This document shows, piece by piece, positions 47,081 to 61,323 of a stretch of DNA of 63,509 nucleotides (positions are counted from its first letter, which is position 1; every line of letters begins with the position of its first letter). The notes under the pieces are model-generated. The model was given only the letters and a program-made list of their open reading frames with translations. It had not been told where the DNA came from and ran no database searches. Origin of the DNA: Bifiguratus adelaidae (Eukaryota > Mucoromycota > Endogonomycetes > Endogonales); NCBI GenBank assembly GCA_002261195.1, contig MVBO01000084.1:1-63509 (forward strand), written 5' to 3'. Position numbers and translations under genes: made by a program.

Positions 47081-47554
47081 CTAGGTACGCATCGGGTGGC
47101 TCAAGTGGACCTCCGAGCTGTCTTGAAAAGACTGTGGCATAAGTTGGAACCGATCGTCGTTCTTGTCTTTGGGGCGCTGACGCAAGTGAAGACAGAGGCG
47201 GTCCATAAGCAACGACAACACCTCTTGCCATGAAGCCTCCAATTGGATGCGGACAAGCTGAGGGCCTGAATGGCCTGGCTATCAGAAGCAAGGGCTGTGA
47301 TCAATGTCAAAAATGTCGGTCCAATTGACTGAGATCACTTCACTCAATACTCTATGAACTAAGTTCACAACCTGTGTGGTCAAGGCCTGGAAATAGTCTT
47401 TGAGCATGGTCCGGAGTATATGGTCGCATCTCAACAACAACCGCGGATAGAAAAACAGACATTTATCCATCCTTCCAACCATCAGAACCATTTCCCGTCC
47501 GGACAAGAGACCAATTTGGCTGTCCATCAACCACGTAAATGAATGGGAAGGCAT
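47081..47554 (-). CDS. Putative unknown protein, 126 aa
   Basis: Exons 47554-47372 and 47278-47081, both whole numbers of codons, join across a 93-nt intron (CAG|GTTGTG ... TGATAG). The protein looks globular and helical: MDSQIGLLSGREMVLMVGRM, CDHILRTMLKDYF, then WQEVLSLLMDRLCLHLRQR and a polar tail. I recognise no family. It starts 49 bp after the samB stop on the same strand. It could instead be an extra 3' exon set or a chance frame; the protein-like composition on both sides of the intron favours a gene. Confidence 0.42.
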
Positions 47555-47603
47555 GTGCCGATAGGCACGTTTACTACTCTACACTTTCGTACACAAATCT
47601 CTT

Positions 47604-49554
47604 CTACATGTCTACATCCATGTGCTCCTCTCTGGGCTGACTTCGCTCGCCATTTTCTTCACTGGAGACGGCATCTCGGCATTCCTTTACCATGAGGCCA
47701 GATGCATTTCGGCTTTGATTTGGTCGCGAAGCAAAAGCATTCATGCACCTAACATCGTCGTCTGATAGAGTGGCATAAATGTCCTCGCCACCAGAAGGAG
47801 TGGGTATGTCATCCTCCATCGCCATAGATGCTTGATCTCGGTGTTGGATTGCAGACGGTCTTGAAGATTGTTGAGGGGATGTTGCTGCGGGCGATGAGCC
47901 AGAGGAGGGATAGTTGGTCGTTTGCTGCAGAGGTCGGCTGGTCTGCCCATCGCCACGATATGAGCTAAAGGCTGGATTAGTAGAATCAGACATGTCGGGA
48001 AAAGACAGGTCAAGCTCAGTTTGTCGAGGAGCAGTGAACTGGTGACCAGGAAATGTAGCAGGTTGCGATAGCGGTCGAGGCTCCGGAAGGGCATCATCGA
48101 ACGACACCTGTCGTGGAAGTCGAAGCTCGTCGTTATAGGACGAGTCTCTATCGCCAGCAGTGGTGGCTACCATTCGCTGCTCCAAGTTGGGTGCATGAGA
48201 CGATGCCTCGGGTTCGGCAGACGGTTCGAGTTGCATTGTCTCTGCGGCAGCATGCCTTTCGCCGCTATTTTCCGAGTGCGTTCTCTCTACGCACCACCAT
48301 CGGTGTCCTTCGCTCCAAGCTCGACTTTGACAGAGTTTGCTACAATATTTTGCCTTTCTGCACCTCCGGCATTTGGCAAATTCTCTGGGATAACGCTCCC
48401 ATCGACCACAACGCATGTGAGCGCATTGTCGAACGCCACCTTGCGTGTCGTCTTTGCGACAAGCGTTCCGCATGACCACACCTGACCAATAGCGTACCGG
48501 GAGCGAGTGGGAGCGATGTGAGAATTGTTCGACAATTGAAAAAAGATTCCGGTCAGAGGGAAATTGAAGATTATGTAGGCGAAGACGAAGATGAGGATAT
48601 TTTGAGAGATAAGCTAGCAGCTGCAGACATAAAAGGACGTCATCGTCGCGATACACTGTAGCCAGCGAAGGAGACGGTGTTTGCTGAGCGGTTTGCTCTT
48701 CCGCCTCGTAGGATGACGCCACGTTGGACGATAGCTGAGTAAAGTTTGCGTCGCTCACTGTACTGGGAAGATGCACGGCGACGGCTGGAGAGACCTGCGC
48801 CTTTTGCTCCTTTCTCAACTTCAACTCCTCGATAGTCTCCAACACTTTGGTGAGTATAGAGGCGACGATCGACACCATCCCAGCATCCACGACGCGGGTG
48901 CGGATTTGTTCGGAGCCGCGCACGCCAATGTTTACCACACATTGAAACGCCAAAGACCATTGCATGGCAATCTGTTTTTCTTCGCGAGCAGCCGGCGTGC
49001 ATTCTGCCGACCGTTGCTTGCCACATAGTTCGAGTATGCGGACGAGACGTTCTATACCTCCGTCTTGAGTCAGTATTTCGCGTATTCGTGGTGAAGTGGA
49101 TGTCAGGTAGGCCAGATGTGTGAGGGAATTAATTAGAGGTAATGCAGACGTGCAATCGAGTGCCCTGCGGAAGCAAGATATGGCGTTAGTCAGTCATGTC
49201 GCGTGCATTTGAGGAGTAATAGGACTTTTAGAACACACTCTCACCACTCCAAGCCTCCTTGCAGCATGTCTAGAACCAACCGGACGGCTTTGTCGCATAT
49301 GTAGCCGGCCGGCACAAGTTTTCAAAAGGGTTCACCCAAAAGATGAGAGCAACGCCAGCACAAGATGTCCGCCATCCGGCAGTGGCACAAACGAAATGCA
49401 CCTCGACACGCCATCTTCGCGTGCATAGTTGCTCATTTATGCCCAAACCCCACCGAAAACCTCGTCACTAGACTCACCTTCGGTCATAGAGCGCGGACGT
49501 GATGGTGAGGCAAGCTCGATTCTGAGTAGGAAAGCAAAAGTTATTCTCCCTCAT
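47604..49554 (-). CDS. samB: samB/Mub1-family MYND-finger protein
   Basis: 545 aa from exons 49554-49478 and 49164-47604. Mub1/samB proteins are adaptors of the Ubr2 ubiquitin ligase and affect growth polarity in fungi. The start MRENNFCFPTQNRACLTITS and the armadillo-like region (LPLINSLTHLAYLTSTSPRI, QWSLAFQCVVNIGVRGSEQI) match the family. The MYND zinc finger is CAHMRCGRWERYPREFAKCR to CSKLCQSRAWSEGHRWWC. The C-terminus is long and Ser/Pro-rich and ends HMDVDM. The single intron is 313 nt, by far the longest in the window. Confidence 0.93.
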
Positions 49555-50162
49555 GTCGAGGTAATGGTCGCGAGATGGTCGATAGTCTATATGGACCCAT
49601 AAGTGTCTATTCCATGCTTTGACTTTACGTCCTTGCAACCACTTACCACACTAAAAGAGTTAACCGACGCTAAGACGGAGCTTTGACAACTCGTAACGCC
49701 CCCAAGGCAACTCTTCACGAGCAAGTGTAAAAGAGAAAGAGAGAGAGAGTGAGTGAACGAACAAGAAGAAGCAAAAAAGAGAGAAAGAGAGAGAGACTAA
49801 GCAGTAGGGTGCTTTTGACAGCAGTGAAAAAGAGATGAGACTAGCTTCACGGCGTAATATTTGGGGGCAAGCACCAATCAGCGCTTAGCCATTGTTTGTT
49901 AGTGCAACAATTGATGTCTATATTGTAGAAATGTCTCAGGTTGATTGTATATACACCATAGTCCATCTGGAACAACATGTCTCTCAATCTTTTCCTCCAT
50001 TCAGCTCTATCCATGGGTGAGTGGGGGATAAGCACGCACAAGACACAGAGAGTGTACGACTGATACCCTAACCCTATATGTTGACGTCATCTGGTTATTT
50101 GTTGTATTCAGCCTTTGGCTTGTTTGGCTCTCTCTCGCTTACTACGCACATACACACACAAC
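49555..50162. promoter_or_regulatory. Divergent promoter region samB/QCR8 with GA repeat, telo-box and CRE
   Basis: No gene is seen. It holds a purine (GA/AAG) low-complexity tract at 49731-49797, a telomere-like CCCTAACCCTA (about 50067-50078) and the palindromic CRE TGACGTCA at 50082-50089, both upstream of QCR8. Confidence 0.5.
49731..49797. repeat. GA-rich low-complexity tract
   Basis: About 67 bases almost entirely of G and A with GAGAGA runs, interrupted by a few C/T. Probably a promoter purine tract of one of the divergent genes. Confidence 0.7.
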
Positions 50163-50512
50163 ATGGGCGGTGGTGGAGGTAAAACATATATGGGATGGTG
50201 GGGTCATATGGGTGGACCCAAGCAAAAGGTGAGTAGAGGACATGGAGATCTTCCGAGTAGACGGTCGTGATCACTGGCATCCATTGACATGTGAGCTAGG
50301 GCATCACCACCTACACCCTTTCTCCTTTTGAACAACGTCCTTTTGCCGGTCTCTTGTACAATGCAGTATTCAACACCGCTCGACGAGTAACGGGTCAAAT
50401 CGCCTATGTCGGTCCTGCCTTGTTGGTACTTTATGGTACCTTGACATGGGCCAACAAGCGACACGAGTATTTGTTGAGTAAGGCTGGACATGCGGAGGCT
50501 GAAGGACACTAA
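50163..50512 (+). CDS. QCR8: Cytochrome bc1 complex subunit 8 (Qcr8)
   Basis: Small inner-membrane subunit of complex III; 92 aa from exons 50163-50228 and 50300-50512. The family pattern is clear: Gly-rich start ([14 protein letters not shown]), [13 protein letters not shown], a single membrane helix ([18 protein letters not shown]) and the charged end [18 protein letters not shown]. No presequence, as for other Qcr8 proteins. Convergent with the SLC35F6-like gene. Confidence 0.96.
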
Positions 50513-50639
50513 ATGGTGCTTGTAACATTCTATTATCGGCGTTTTACGCTGATGGCATAAACTTTAGAACGCTTTTCTGCTTATATGTATGTCGCCAACA
50601 TCTCATTTACAGGTCCAAACTCATCTTGCCCGCTGTACA

Positions 50640-52025
50640 TTAGTGCGATTCTTCATCACCATTCATCAAGGGTTCATGTTCGTCGCCTTGGTCTTGTGGC
50701 TTTGCCTTGGGACCAATGACACCATTGAAAATAAGGGTGCCGAGGACGAGAATGGTGAAACCGATGACTTGGATCGAGCTAAAGTGTTCCCAACCAAGGG
50801 CGATAGACACCATCCAGATAAAGAGCGTACGGCAGGTGTCAATGATGGATCGGGCCGTGGCTTTCAATTGTGTGGTGACAGAGAGGCCAAAAAAGTTGAA
50901 AAAGGCAATGGAAAAGCAGGATCCAAGCACGGTAAGCCAAATGACGGGATGGTCCACAATCTGATGGAAACCCGCGGGTACATCAAAGTAGCCTCCAGGG
51001 TACTTTTGTCCAAGCGTGAAATGGAGAATAGGCATACCAATGAGGACGGACAAGAGCCCAAAGATGCCTTCCAAGGCCACGGCTTTGATGGGTCTAACGC
51101 CAAAGCGGACCATGAGCTTTTCTTCAATGACAAATTGGCTGGCGGTAAACAATTGAGCACCGAGGACGAGTAGAACGCCGATTACGGACGTCCAATCCAA
51201 TTCGGGAGGTGGCAGAATGGGGCTATCGGGGTCCTCGTCCAAGCTTGACTTGGTGGTTTGCGTGGGAAAGATGATGGATGACATGCCGACGATAGCGACA
51301 CCTCCAACCACCAAGACAAGTGACAACCAGTCCTGTTTGGTGATGCGACGACCCAGAAAGATCCAAGAAAATAGGCCAGTGAAGATGACGACGGCCCCTC
51401 GCAACATTTGGTAGACAGACGCTGTGGTGTAGATGAGACCAACATTCATGAGCTGCAATGTCTATAGTTAGGATCATCGGCTGGCAGGAAGCCGCATAAG
51501 GCATTTACCGTTGTCGCTGTCATATCGCACAATGTGGGAATCCAAAACAGGACCGCCTTCCACCCATGAAGCTCCTCCAGCTTATTATCATGCTGAATAA
51601 AAGGCAATGTATCATCCACAATGGCAGAAGCATCCAGTTGGTCCAAAGCGCTCGGCTCCACGTTATTGGGGATCAACCGATCCTCCAAATGAGGTGTGTT
51701 GGGTGACAATTGTATCTGACGCTCAGCAAACTTATCCCGAAGGTGACCAGCCAAGAGGACGAAGACGCACAATGTTTCTCCAATGAACATGTTGAGCGTT
51801 TGCCACAGCGGTTGTTCAAAATGCTTGCGCTGAGTTGGATCCGGAGAGTCGCAGTTGGCCACACATTGCATATCCTGCAACTTGTTAAAGATGGTATTGC
51901 AGACACCTATGTAGAAGGGGCGGATAAGCAACCTTATCTCCACACTTGACAGTCTACTTACCAGCTGTGAGCATACCCGCCACAATAAGAAGGATAGTAG
52001 TCTTGGAGATGGTAGGTTGTGTCAT
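50640..52025 (-). CDS. SLC35F6-like drug/metabolite (nucleotide-sugar type) transporter
   Basis: Multi-pass DMT-superfamily membrane protein of 424 aa. Exons 52025-51962, 51906-51509 and 51452-50640. About ten hydrophobic helices, including LLIVAGMLTAGVCNTIFNKL, LVLVVGGVAIVGMSSIIF and IQVIGFTILVLGTLIFNGVI. Motifs shared with SLC35F6/C2orf18: SVYQMLRGAVVIFTGLFSWI, QFVIEEKLM and LKATARSIIDTCRTLFIWMV. A hydrophilic loop (about 90-150) separates helices 2 and 3. The likely location is lysosome/vacuole or Golgi; substrate unknown. Confidence 0.9.
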
Positions 52026-52191
52026 GATAGCGGTGGCCGTCAATAACCAAAGGAAAGACTCCTCTGGATGACTCTTGCAGAACAAGAGACTGAAGCAGCC
52101 GTTTACCAGACGACACCTGATCACCATGCGGAGGTTAATGAATTAATGAAAGGTGTGGCTTAAATGGCCGATGGGCAGTTGTTCAGACCTT

Positions 52192-52886
52192 ATGGCTCTG
52201 CGACGATGCGCTCAAGGTGCGTGGAGTCCCATTGCACACGTCCGTTCATGTAAGTGGCAAGGAAGTGATATATGCTAGCGGATCTGCCAAAACCATGCAC
52301 GACTGACGCCATAGCATGCCCAGATGCCACGGTATCTTCACAGTCGGTGGTGACAACACGGCGGCAGTACTTGTTTGATAAATACAGAACACTCTTGCAG
52401 TCGAACCGATTCCTCCTCATACTTCAACACAATAACTTGACGGTCGCTGAACTGGCCAAACTTCGTCACGATCTAGCGCAATATTCGAACACAGAGCTAC
52501 TCGTCGTCCGTAATGGTCTCTTTTCGGCGTCCTTGAAACAATCACCATTCGAAAACCTCAGTCCTCTTGTACTTGGCCCTACCAGCGTACTTGCTAGCAA
52601 CATATCGGATGCTGACCATCCTACAGCCATCAAAGATCTCATTAATGCTCTATCAAAGCAAAAGAAACTAGTTTTGCTGGGTGGACGACTCGACAATCGT
52701 CTCTTGAATTACCAAGACTTGGATCGCCTGACGCAAATCCCAGGTCAACAGCAGCTTTATGCCGAGCTATTGGGATTGTTGCAGGCTCCTGCTAGTCGAT
52801 TGACGGGTGTGCTTCAGCAAAGTACCCAAACTTTGGTTGCTGTTCTGGATCAGCATGCCAAGAATCTGGCACCGAAAGCCGAATAA
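52192..52886 (+). CDS. MRPL11: Mitochondrial large-subunit ribosomal protein uL10m
   Basis: 209 aa from exons 52192-52249 and 52315-52886. The short first exon supplies a basic presequence (MALRRCAQGAWSPIAHVR). The L10 fold is clear: TRRQYLFDKYRTLLQSNRFL, LTVAELAKLRHDL, LLVVRNGLFSASLK, KKLVLLGGRLD, and the C-terminal LGLLQAPASRLTGVLQQSTQ, the classical L10 helix. Yeast equivalent is Mrpl11. Divergent from the transporter gene with 166 bp between starts. Confidence 0.93.
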
Positions 52887-53014
52887 ACGACATGGCAAAG
52901 TGATGCCCAATGTATAATACAACGTCTATAGAATTTTACATGTTCCCATTGCGACGCTCTGTGCAATGATCCTTCTTGTACACGGCATCCGGCACGGGCG
53001 GTCGGACAGTTTAA

Positions 53015-54322
53015 TCAATTGATCTGGATGAAATCTAGGCCCTTGTGGGTGATTCGAATGAGTCTGCCCATGGTCGTGTTGATGCTAGACGTAGAGTGAG
53101 CCACAGCTAACTTTCATGTGTCCACTTATTACCAATCCACTCGTCCACTCCCGACAAGATCCAAAAGATGAAATTCATAGCCGAGGACGGAATCACGAAT
53201 CGGTTTGGCGGTGATTTGCTGTAGAAGCCGGGCGTGTCAGACAAGAGAGTATTGTAGCTCGGCCAGCTCAACGTACCATCCAAAGACATTCCCCCATCTT
53301 CTTCCGCTTACACATGCGCAACATATTTTTACGGCCCTTGAGAAAAAATCCCATGAAATGACCTGCACCACGTATGGAAAACCAATATTGATCCGGTTGT
53401 TTGATTGTCAGGAGTCCATGCATGATCAATTTGCTATTCGGTTTCCTTAGCGTGATGAACAAAAGTATGTACGTGCGCCCTACCTGATATCCGCATCACT
53501 TGCTTGAATTGCAAACTTGAGCTCGGTTTTGGTGATGGTGACATCCGTATACTTCAAGGACTGAATAACATACTCTTCGAATTTGAGAAAGAGATCAGGT
53601 GAAGCCTGGAGTGGATTCTTGTCTTTGCCACTCTCGCGATCCGACGTGTACTCTGTATGGGCCGCTTGTATTTGTGCAATGTAATCCGAGGTAAGTAAGA
53701 GCGCGAATTCGTCCTCTTGTGAGCCTCCTAGTCGAAATTGACGCAAAATGCCTTCTCGTATCAGTTCCGTCTAGCAAAACGTTGAGGAGTGAGTAATACC
53801 AGAGGTACATCTAATGAAAGCACTTACCAATTCTCTGTCGACTCTTGTATTGTCCGGTATCACTGCATACAAGTGACTAACCATACACATTTTCGGGAGT
53901 TTCGCCAGGGCTGCGCGTTTGGCTGGCGTAGCGTGGTTAGGCACCCATAGGGTATTGGTAACGTAGTGGAAGGCTTCCAGTGTCGTCATTTGCGTCAACT
54001 CGGAACTTGTAACGCCATCCGAGGCAGTCCCTGGTTGTTCGGAGGTCAATGCGTTCCGTTTGGCTGTGTCGGAATCAGAGTCGCCACTTGACCGAAGTTC
54101 GTCTAGTCGCCTCTTTCGACCATGCGCATTCCTGACGCCAAACACATCAGGATTCGTTGTGTTGCCCTTGTCAACGTTTTGCCTTGACTGGTACGCAACC
54201 ACCCGTGCATGAGCACTTTTTCTGACGTGCGTGAACATGTCAAGACGCAATTGCCAAATTTGCACATAGAGGCCAATTGTTCTACACTCTGACATTGTGT
54301 GTAGTGAACCAGCCTTGCCCAT
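53015..54322 (-). CDS. STK19: STK19-like winged-helix protein
   Basis: 364 aa from exons 54322-53828, 53770-53484, 53433-53277, 53218-53133 and 53084-53015. STK19 family proteins are nuclear winged-helix DNA-binding factors linked to transcription-coupled repair, formerly thought to be kinases. Conserved blocks: HLYAVIPDNTRVDRELVTEL, REGILRQFRLG with EDEFALLLTSDY, HGLLTIKQPDQYWFSIRGAG, FFLKGRKNML, GYEFHLLDLVGSGRVDCINT then TMGRLIRI. The N-terminal 110 residues are disordered (KRRLDELRSSGDSDSD). Intron 2 could also end 12 bases earlier with the phase kept. The start could be Met10 instead. Confidence 0.88.
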
Positions 54323-57549
<3,227 letters not shown>

Positions 57550-57629
57550 ATGTTGCATTTGTTTTTTGAATAACACGCGACGCGTCTTAATTTAACGTGT
57601 GACATTTGCGTTGGCAGAGCGAGACGAGC

Positions 57630-58484
57630 ATGGCAGACGTTGAGAGAAGGTAAGAGGGTAGCGATCTAATAGTTCAGGCCATCAGGACTCATGCATGACT
57701 TGTCTGCCCGGCGAACATTCAGAAACGACGCTGATCTGGACGATGACGATTTGTTGCTAGAAGAGTTGGAAAGGGATGATGACGCCATGATGGCAAGTCT
57801 AAGAGAAGCACGCATGGGAGAAATACAGGCAGAGTAAGTCGCGCTAATGCTATGCTAGCACAGCATCCCTTTACCAGTGAATTGACGACATGCAGGACAG
57901 CGAAACGTCAAATGATGCGAGAGAACAATCACGGTGTCTGTGATGAAGTTCTTGACGAGAAAGCGCTCATGGATATGGTCACGTCGACTGCTCATATTGT
58001 CATTCATTTCTTTCACAAGGACTTTCGGCGGTGCGATATCATGGACAAGCATCTCAAGGTAGGTGCATTTGCCGAGTTTTTAATCGGTGACTCACTGGCG
58101 GACCGGTGTAGGAGGTGGCCGCAAAGTATTATACCACAAAGTTTGTCAAGATCAATGTGGACAATGCCCCATTCTTGGTGGTTAAACTCCAAGTCAAAAT
58201 ACTTCCCTGTGTCCTTTGTTTCATCGATGGGAACTGCGTGGATAGAATCATTGGTTTCGAAGAATTAGGCAATACGGATGCCTTCCAGACGGCATCTCTC
58301 GAGTTTCGGTTGGGGCAGAGCGGTACGTGAATCCTGATTGTTGAGGACCTAAACCCTACTGATGCTGATTTGCCACACACCCTCAGGCGTTGTAAAAACA
58401 AGGGCAAATACCATCACGATTGGCACCAAAAAGAAGAGCATCTTTGGCAACGAAGACAGTGGAGAGGATGACGATGATGATTAG
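57630..58484 (+). CDS. PLP1: TXNDC9/Plp1 phosducin-like thioredoxin-fold protein
   Basis: 200 aa from exons 57630-57649, 57723-57833, 57896-58058, 58112-58322 and 58387-58484. Plp1/PhLP3 is a co-chaperone of the CCT chaperonin in tubulin/actin folding. The acidic helical N-terminus (DADLDDDDLLLEELERD) leads to the thioredoxin-fold core: HGVCDEVLDEK, VIHFFHKDFRRCDIMDKHLK, KFVKINVDNAPFLVVKLQVK, ILPCVLCFIDG, RIIGFEELG, LEFRLGQSGVV. Ends with an acidic tail. It starts 80 bp after the PFK-1 stop on the same strand. Confidence 0.94.
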
Positions 58485-58542
58485 ACTGTGTTTTGTAGAC
58501 TAATGTACAATACAATACAGCTTATTTACACCGAGCCAATGC

Positions 58543-60129
58543 CTAGCTGTCTGTCTCGTCTATCTTACGTTTCACGCCAGAGATACCGTCCATAGCTATA
58601 TCCGTGTTTTTTGATTGACATTCACGACAATACCAGGGATCTTGTTCGATCTCCTCATCGCGAATGGGTGGTACGGCGCACAGCTGATGGACTCCCTCGT
58701 CGCATTTGTCACAAAGAAAGATTTGATTGCCCGTAGCCTCGTCGCCATTGTGACATGTTTTGCAAGCCACAATGTCGTCGTAGCGAGGCGCGTCTACCCA
58801 ACCTCCGCTGTCTATCCAGCCTTCATCCATGTCCGTGTCTGCGAAACCATGTTGACCGTCCAGCATGCTGTTTTCCGAGTGCATTTGCGCATCTGAATCG
58901 AGATGGGTGAGCTGCTGCTCGGACACGGGGGTCTCGTCCTCCTCTGAAGCACCAAATTTAGTATAGAAGAGATACCAGGGTACGTAATGATCCTTGATTT
59001 GTGCATAGAGTGTTTGGGCAATGGATGTCGGTGTTGGGTTCGTTGAGGTATGGGAACTTACGGAATGATGAGGTAGAGGGGAGAGAGGTTCTGGATCGCG
59101 CCATGCCCTCATGGCTTGAATGACGTCTTCGTCCGCAAGCTATTGTCCGTTGTCAGCCCGATTCGAACCTTACGCGCGGGTACTTACTAGGGCATCCGTA
59201 TCCAGATTCATCAATGCGTCAGCTTCCACACCGAATTCTGCACGCCATTGGTAGCTTTGGTCTTGCAATGGTCCGTCGGGATAGATTTTCATCAGCAATA
59301 GCCAAGGATGCTGGTTCCCAGTGTCTTCCTTTCGTCGAAGTAATACCGCGCTCAGATCGTAGACGAGGTGCCGCGTTGTCTTTTCTAGTCGTTCCCGCAT
59401 GCTTTCTGCCCCACTTGATACCCTTCCTTGTGTTTGTTGAATTAGGTGTTTGAATTTGTCGAGCATGGCCGGGTCGAATCCATCAGGCATCCGTCCAGAC
59501 GCCAGTGTTCCGTTCAATGATCCAGCCGTCTTTTCGGTCATGTATTGAAGTGCACCCTTGAGCACCACACTGGCATCATAAAGAAACCCCTTAAGAAGAA
59601 GGCGTATGTCAATGGCCATGCTTCTGGACGCGTCTAATCTCCTACTCACATCGCGCTCAATAGAGGTTTTCCGCTGTAGCATCTTTTCTTGCTTTCTATA
59701 CTCTGGATTGATGCACGTAAACTGCTTGCGGATACTGGAACGCGCCTCCTTAGACCCAGTCTGGTCAGCTTCTTCCCGCTTTGATCCTCTAGTCACCAAA
59801 ACACCTACCGGAGAGACCTGAACTTGTATTCCGGAAGGCGTGTCCTCCTGATCGTCCCCCATAAGACACGCGTTCACGGTGTGCCAGTCGGCCGAGCTGC
59901 CAATGGTAACAGATCGCCAGGTATCGACCCATTCCACCTGAGCATCACTATACGCTTTCCGTAGAGAACGCGTCAAGAATCCAGACAAGTCTGTAGAACT
60001 GCCCAAGAATGCCAACTGAAATGCGAGAATGTAGTGCCATTGTGTATTCACAACCACTCGCGTAGGCAAAGGAACAAGTTGCAGTAGCAAACGTAGTAGA
60101 ATTATAGCGGGTATCGTGTCCAGAGCCAT
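58543..60129 (-). CDS. PHD-finger protein, otherwise unknown
   Basis: 512 aa from exons 60129-59188 and 59139-58543. A hydrophobic N-terminus (ALDTIPAIILLRLLLQLVPL) is followed by a helical body without known domains (FLTRSLRKAYSDAQVEW, RKTSIERDVSRRLDASR). The C-terminus carries a canonical C4HC3 PHD finger (CKTCHNGDEATGNQIFLCDK, CDEGVHQLCAVPP, WYCREC), followed by an NLS-like GVKRKID. A further intron may lie at the GTAAGT near 59062, which would remove 23 codons in frame. The ATG is 13 bp after the JTB stop, so the first residues and promoter are unusual; see findings. Confidence 0.78.
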
Positions 60130-60142
60130 CCCATGGTCCAAA

Positions 60143-60795
60143 TTACACGCCAATTCTACGCGCCATCCTCCTGTATTGCTCAGTGGCCAACTTTCGCTGT
60201 CTCCAAAACAATATACTCGTACTCAGCACAGCAATGGCAACATTGAAGGCCTAGACGATGTCTGTTAATACCACTAGTGCAAGTGTTGTAGACTTGCCTG
60301 AAACTCGAAAAACACTTGCATCTCAATCTTTGCTACGCGTCTACAGGGTTGATGCGTCGGTAGTTCGACGCGTGAAGGTGGTTCAGGGCCCATCCAAGAG
60401 CATTGGATCAATTGCTTGTTGCCATAGGGACGACAGTAGGTTTGGATTTTCTGGAAGAGGTCTGAGCTTGCGACCGCCGCCTTGTCGTCCTTACCTTTTC
60501 GAGATCGCTGCACGGCTCACATTCGCCCACCGGGTGGCAAGTATATTCGTACTTGACATCTCCATCCACGTATTCTTGCCGCGTTCCGTCCAGTTCTTTG
60601 CTGGGTAGCTTTGGTATTATCTCTTCTAAATCATCTTGAGCATCTTGTCGTTTCGACATCTGGGCGGAGACAAGGGACATGAGGAATAAGCATACTAGAC
60701 TATAGACGGCGACGTTAGCTCAAGTACATGACCACATCGTTACGGTTTCAAAAGCCCCAGACCTACCTATACCGTAGCAGGAGTGAGTGTGACAT
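60143..60795 (-). CDS. JTB-family (jumping translocation breakpoint) membrane protein
   Basis: 164 aa from exons 60795-60767, 60699-60495, 60450-60298 and 60250-60143. A signal peptide (LVCLFLMSLVSAQ) precedes an acidic spacer and a Cys-rich ectodomain, YTCHPVGECEPCSDLEK, TYCRPYGNKQLIQC and HQPCRRV, matching the Cys spacing of JTB. A membrane helix (AFNVAIAVLSTSILFW) and a basic tail (RQRKLATEQYRRMARRI) follow FFEFQ. Animal JTB is tied to cytokinesis and mitochondria; the role in fungi is unknown. The third intron is GC-AG (60251-60297). Confidence 0.87.
60251..60297 (-). other. GC-AG intron in the JTB gene
   Basis: Donor CAG|GCAAGT, acceptor GTCTAG. The splice joins the ectodomain end (FFEFQ) to the membrane helix in phase 0. 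Confidence 0.8.
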
Positions 60796-60942
60796 TTTTA
60801 CAAGAACAATGGTAAGCAAGACATTGGGTTGACTTTCAAGTGGAATGACCAATGCTTACGATATGAATGTAAAAACACACAATGTCTCTATGCAGGCATC
60901 TATGAAAGTGGTAGAAGGATGGATAATGCAACGAAATTCCTC

Positions 60943-61323
60943 TTAGAAAAAGTAATCGCTCTTCCAGAGATCCTTGACTGAGCTGACCTTATTGCGCTCG
61001 GGATAGACTTGACGACCTAATGCATCATAGACTGGATCCAAGGGTCGTCTTCGAATGGGTACAGGTGAAAATGCGAGCGAGTACTGGTTATAGGTCGGGT
61101 ACTGATACCCGTAATAGGCATTGTTGTAGGCATAATATTGTGGGTATTGCACGTACTGGGCATACGGCGTTTCGTAGGTGGGTGTACTAGGAGCGGTATA
61201 TATCCATCGATGTAAAGGACCAACGAATTGAGGATAGGTTTGTTGCTGTGTGTGGCCTCCAAGGGTGATGAGGGATTTGCTGCGCTTGGGTGTGCCAAAG
61301 GATGATCGGTGATTGTAGTACAT
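60943..61323 (-). CDS. Tyr/Pro-rich small protein, 126 aa
   Basis: An intronless frame. I start at the ATG at 61323 (MYYNHRSSFGTPKRSKSL); the frame is open 50 codons further upstream, giving a hydrophobic stretch (FVCIPFLPFFLP) that could be a signal/anchor if used. The centre is a Tyr-dense low-complexity stretch (QYVQYPQYYAYNNAYYGYQY). A conserved-looking end RRPLDPVYDALGRQVYPERN and DLWKSDYFF suggests a short linear motif. No family recognised. Confidence 0.6.
   Translation of the reverse strand: MYYNHRSSFGTPKRSKSLITLGGHTQQQTYPQFVGPLHRWIYTAPSTPTYETPYAQYVQYPQYYAYNNAYYGYQYPTYNQYSLAFSPVPIRRRPLDPVYDALGRQVYPERNKVSSVKDLWKSDYFF

Noticed and set aside
50067-50078. Interstitial telomere or chromosome-end remnant
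   Set aside because: Less than two repeat units inside a promoter; a telo-box is the simpler explanation.
58990-59062. Extra intron in the PHD gene (GTAAGT to AATCAAG)
   Set aside because: It keeps the frame, but the frame is also open through it; no protein family helps decide, so it is left unspliced and noted.
59150-59175. GGTTCGAATC string on the minus strand resembling a tRNA T-loop
   Set aside because: It lies within the intron of the PHD gene, has no stem, and no other tRNA parts are present.
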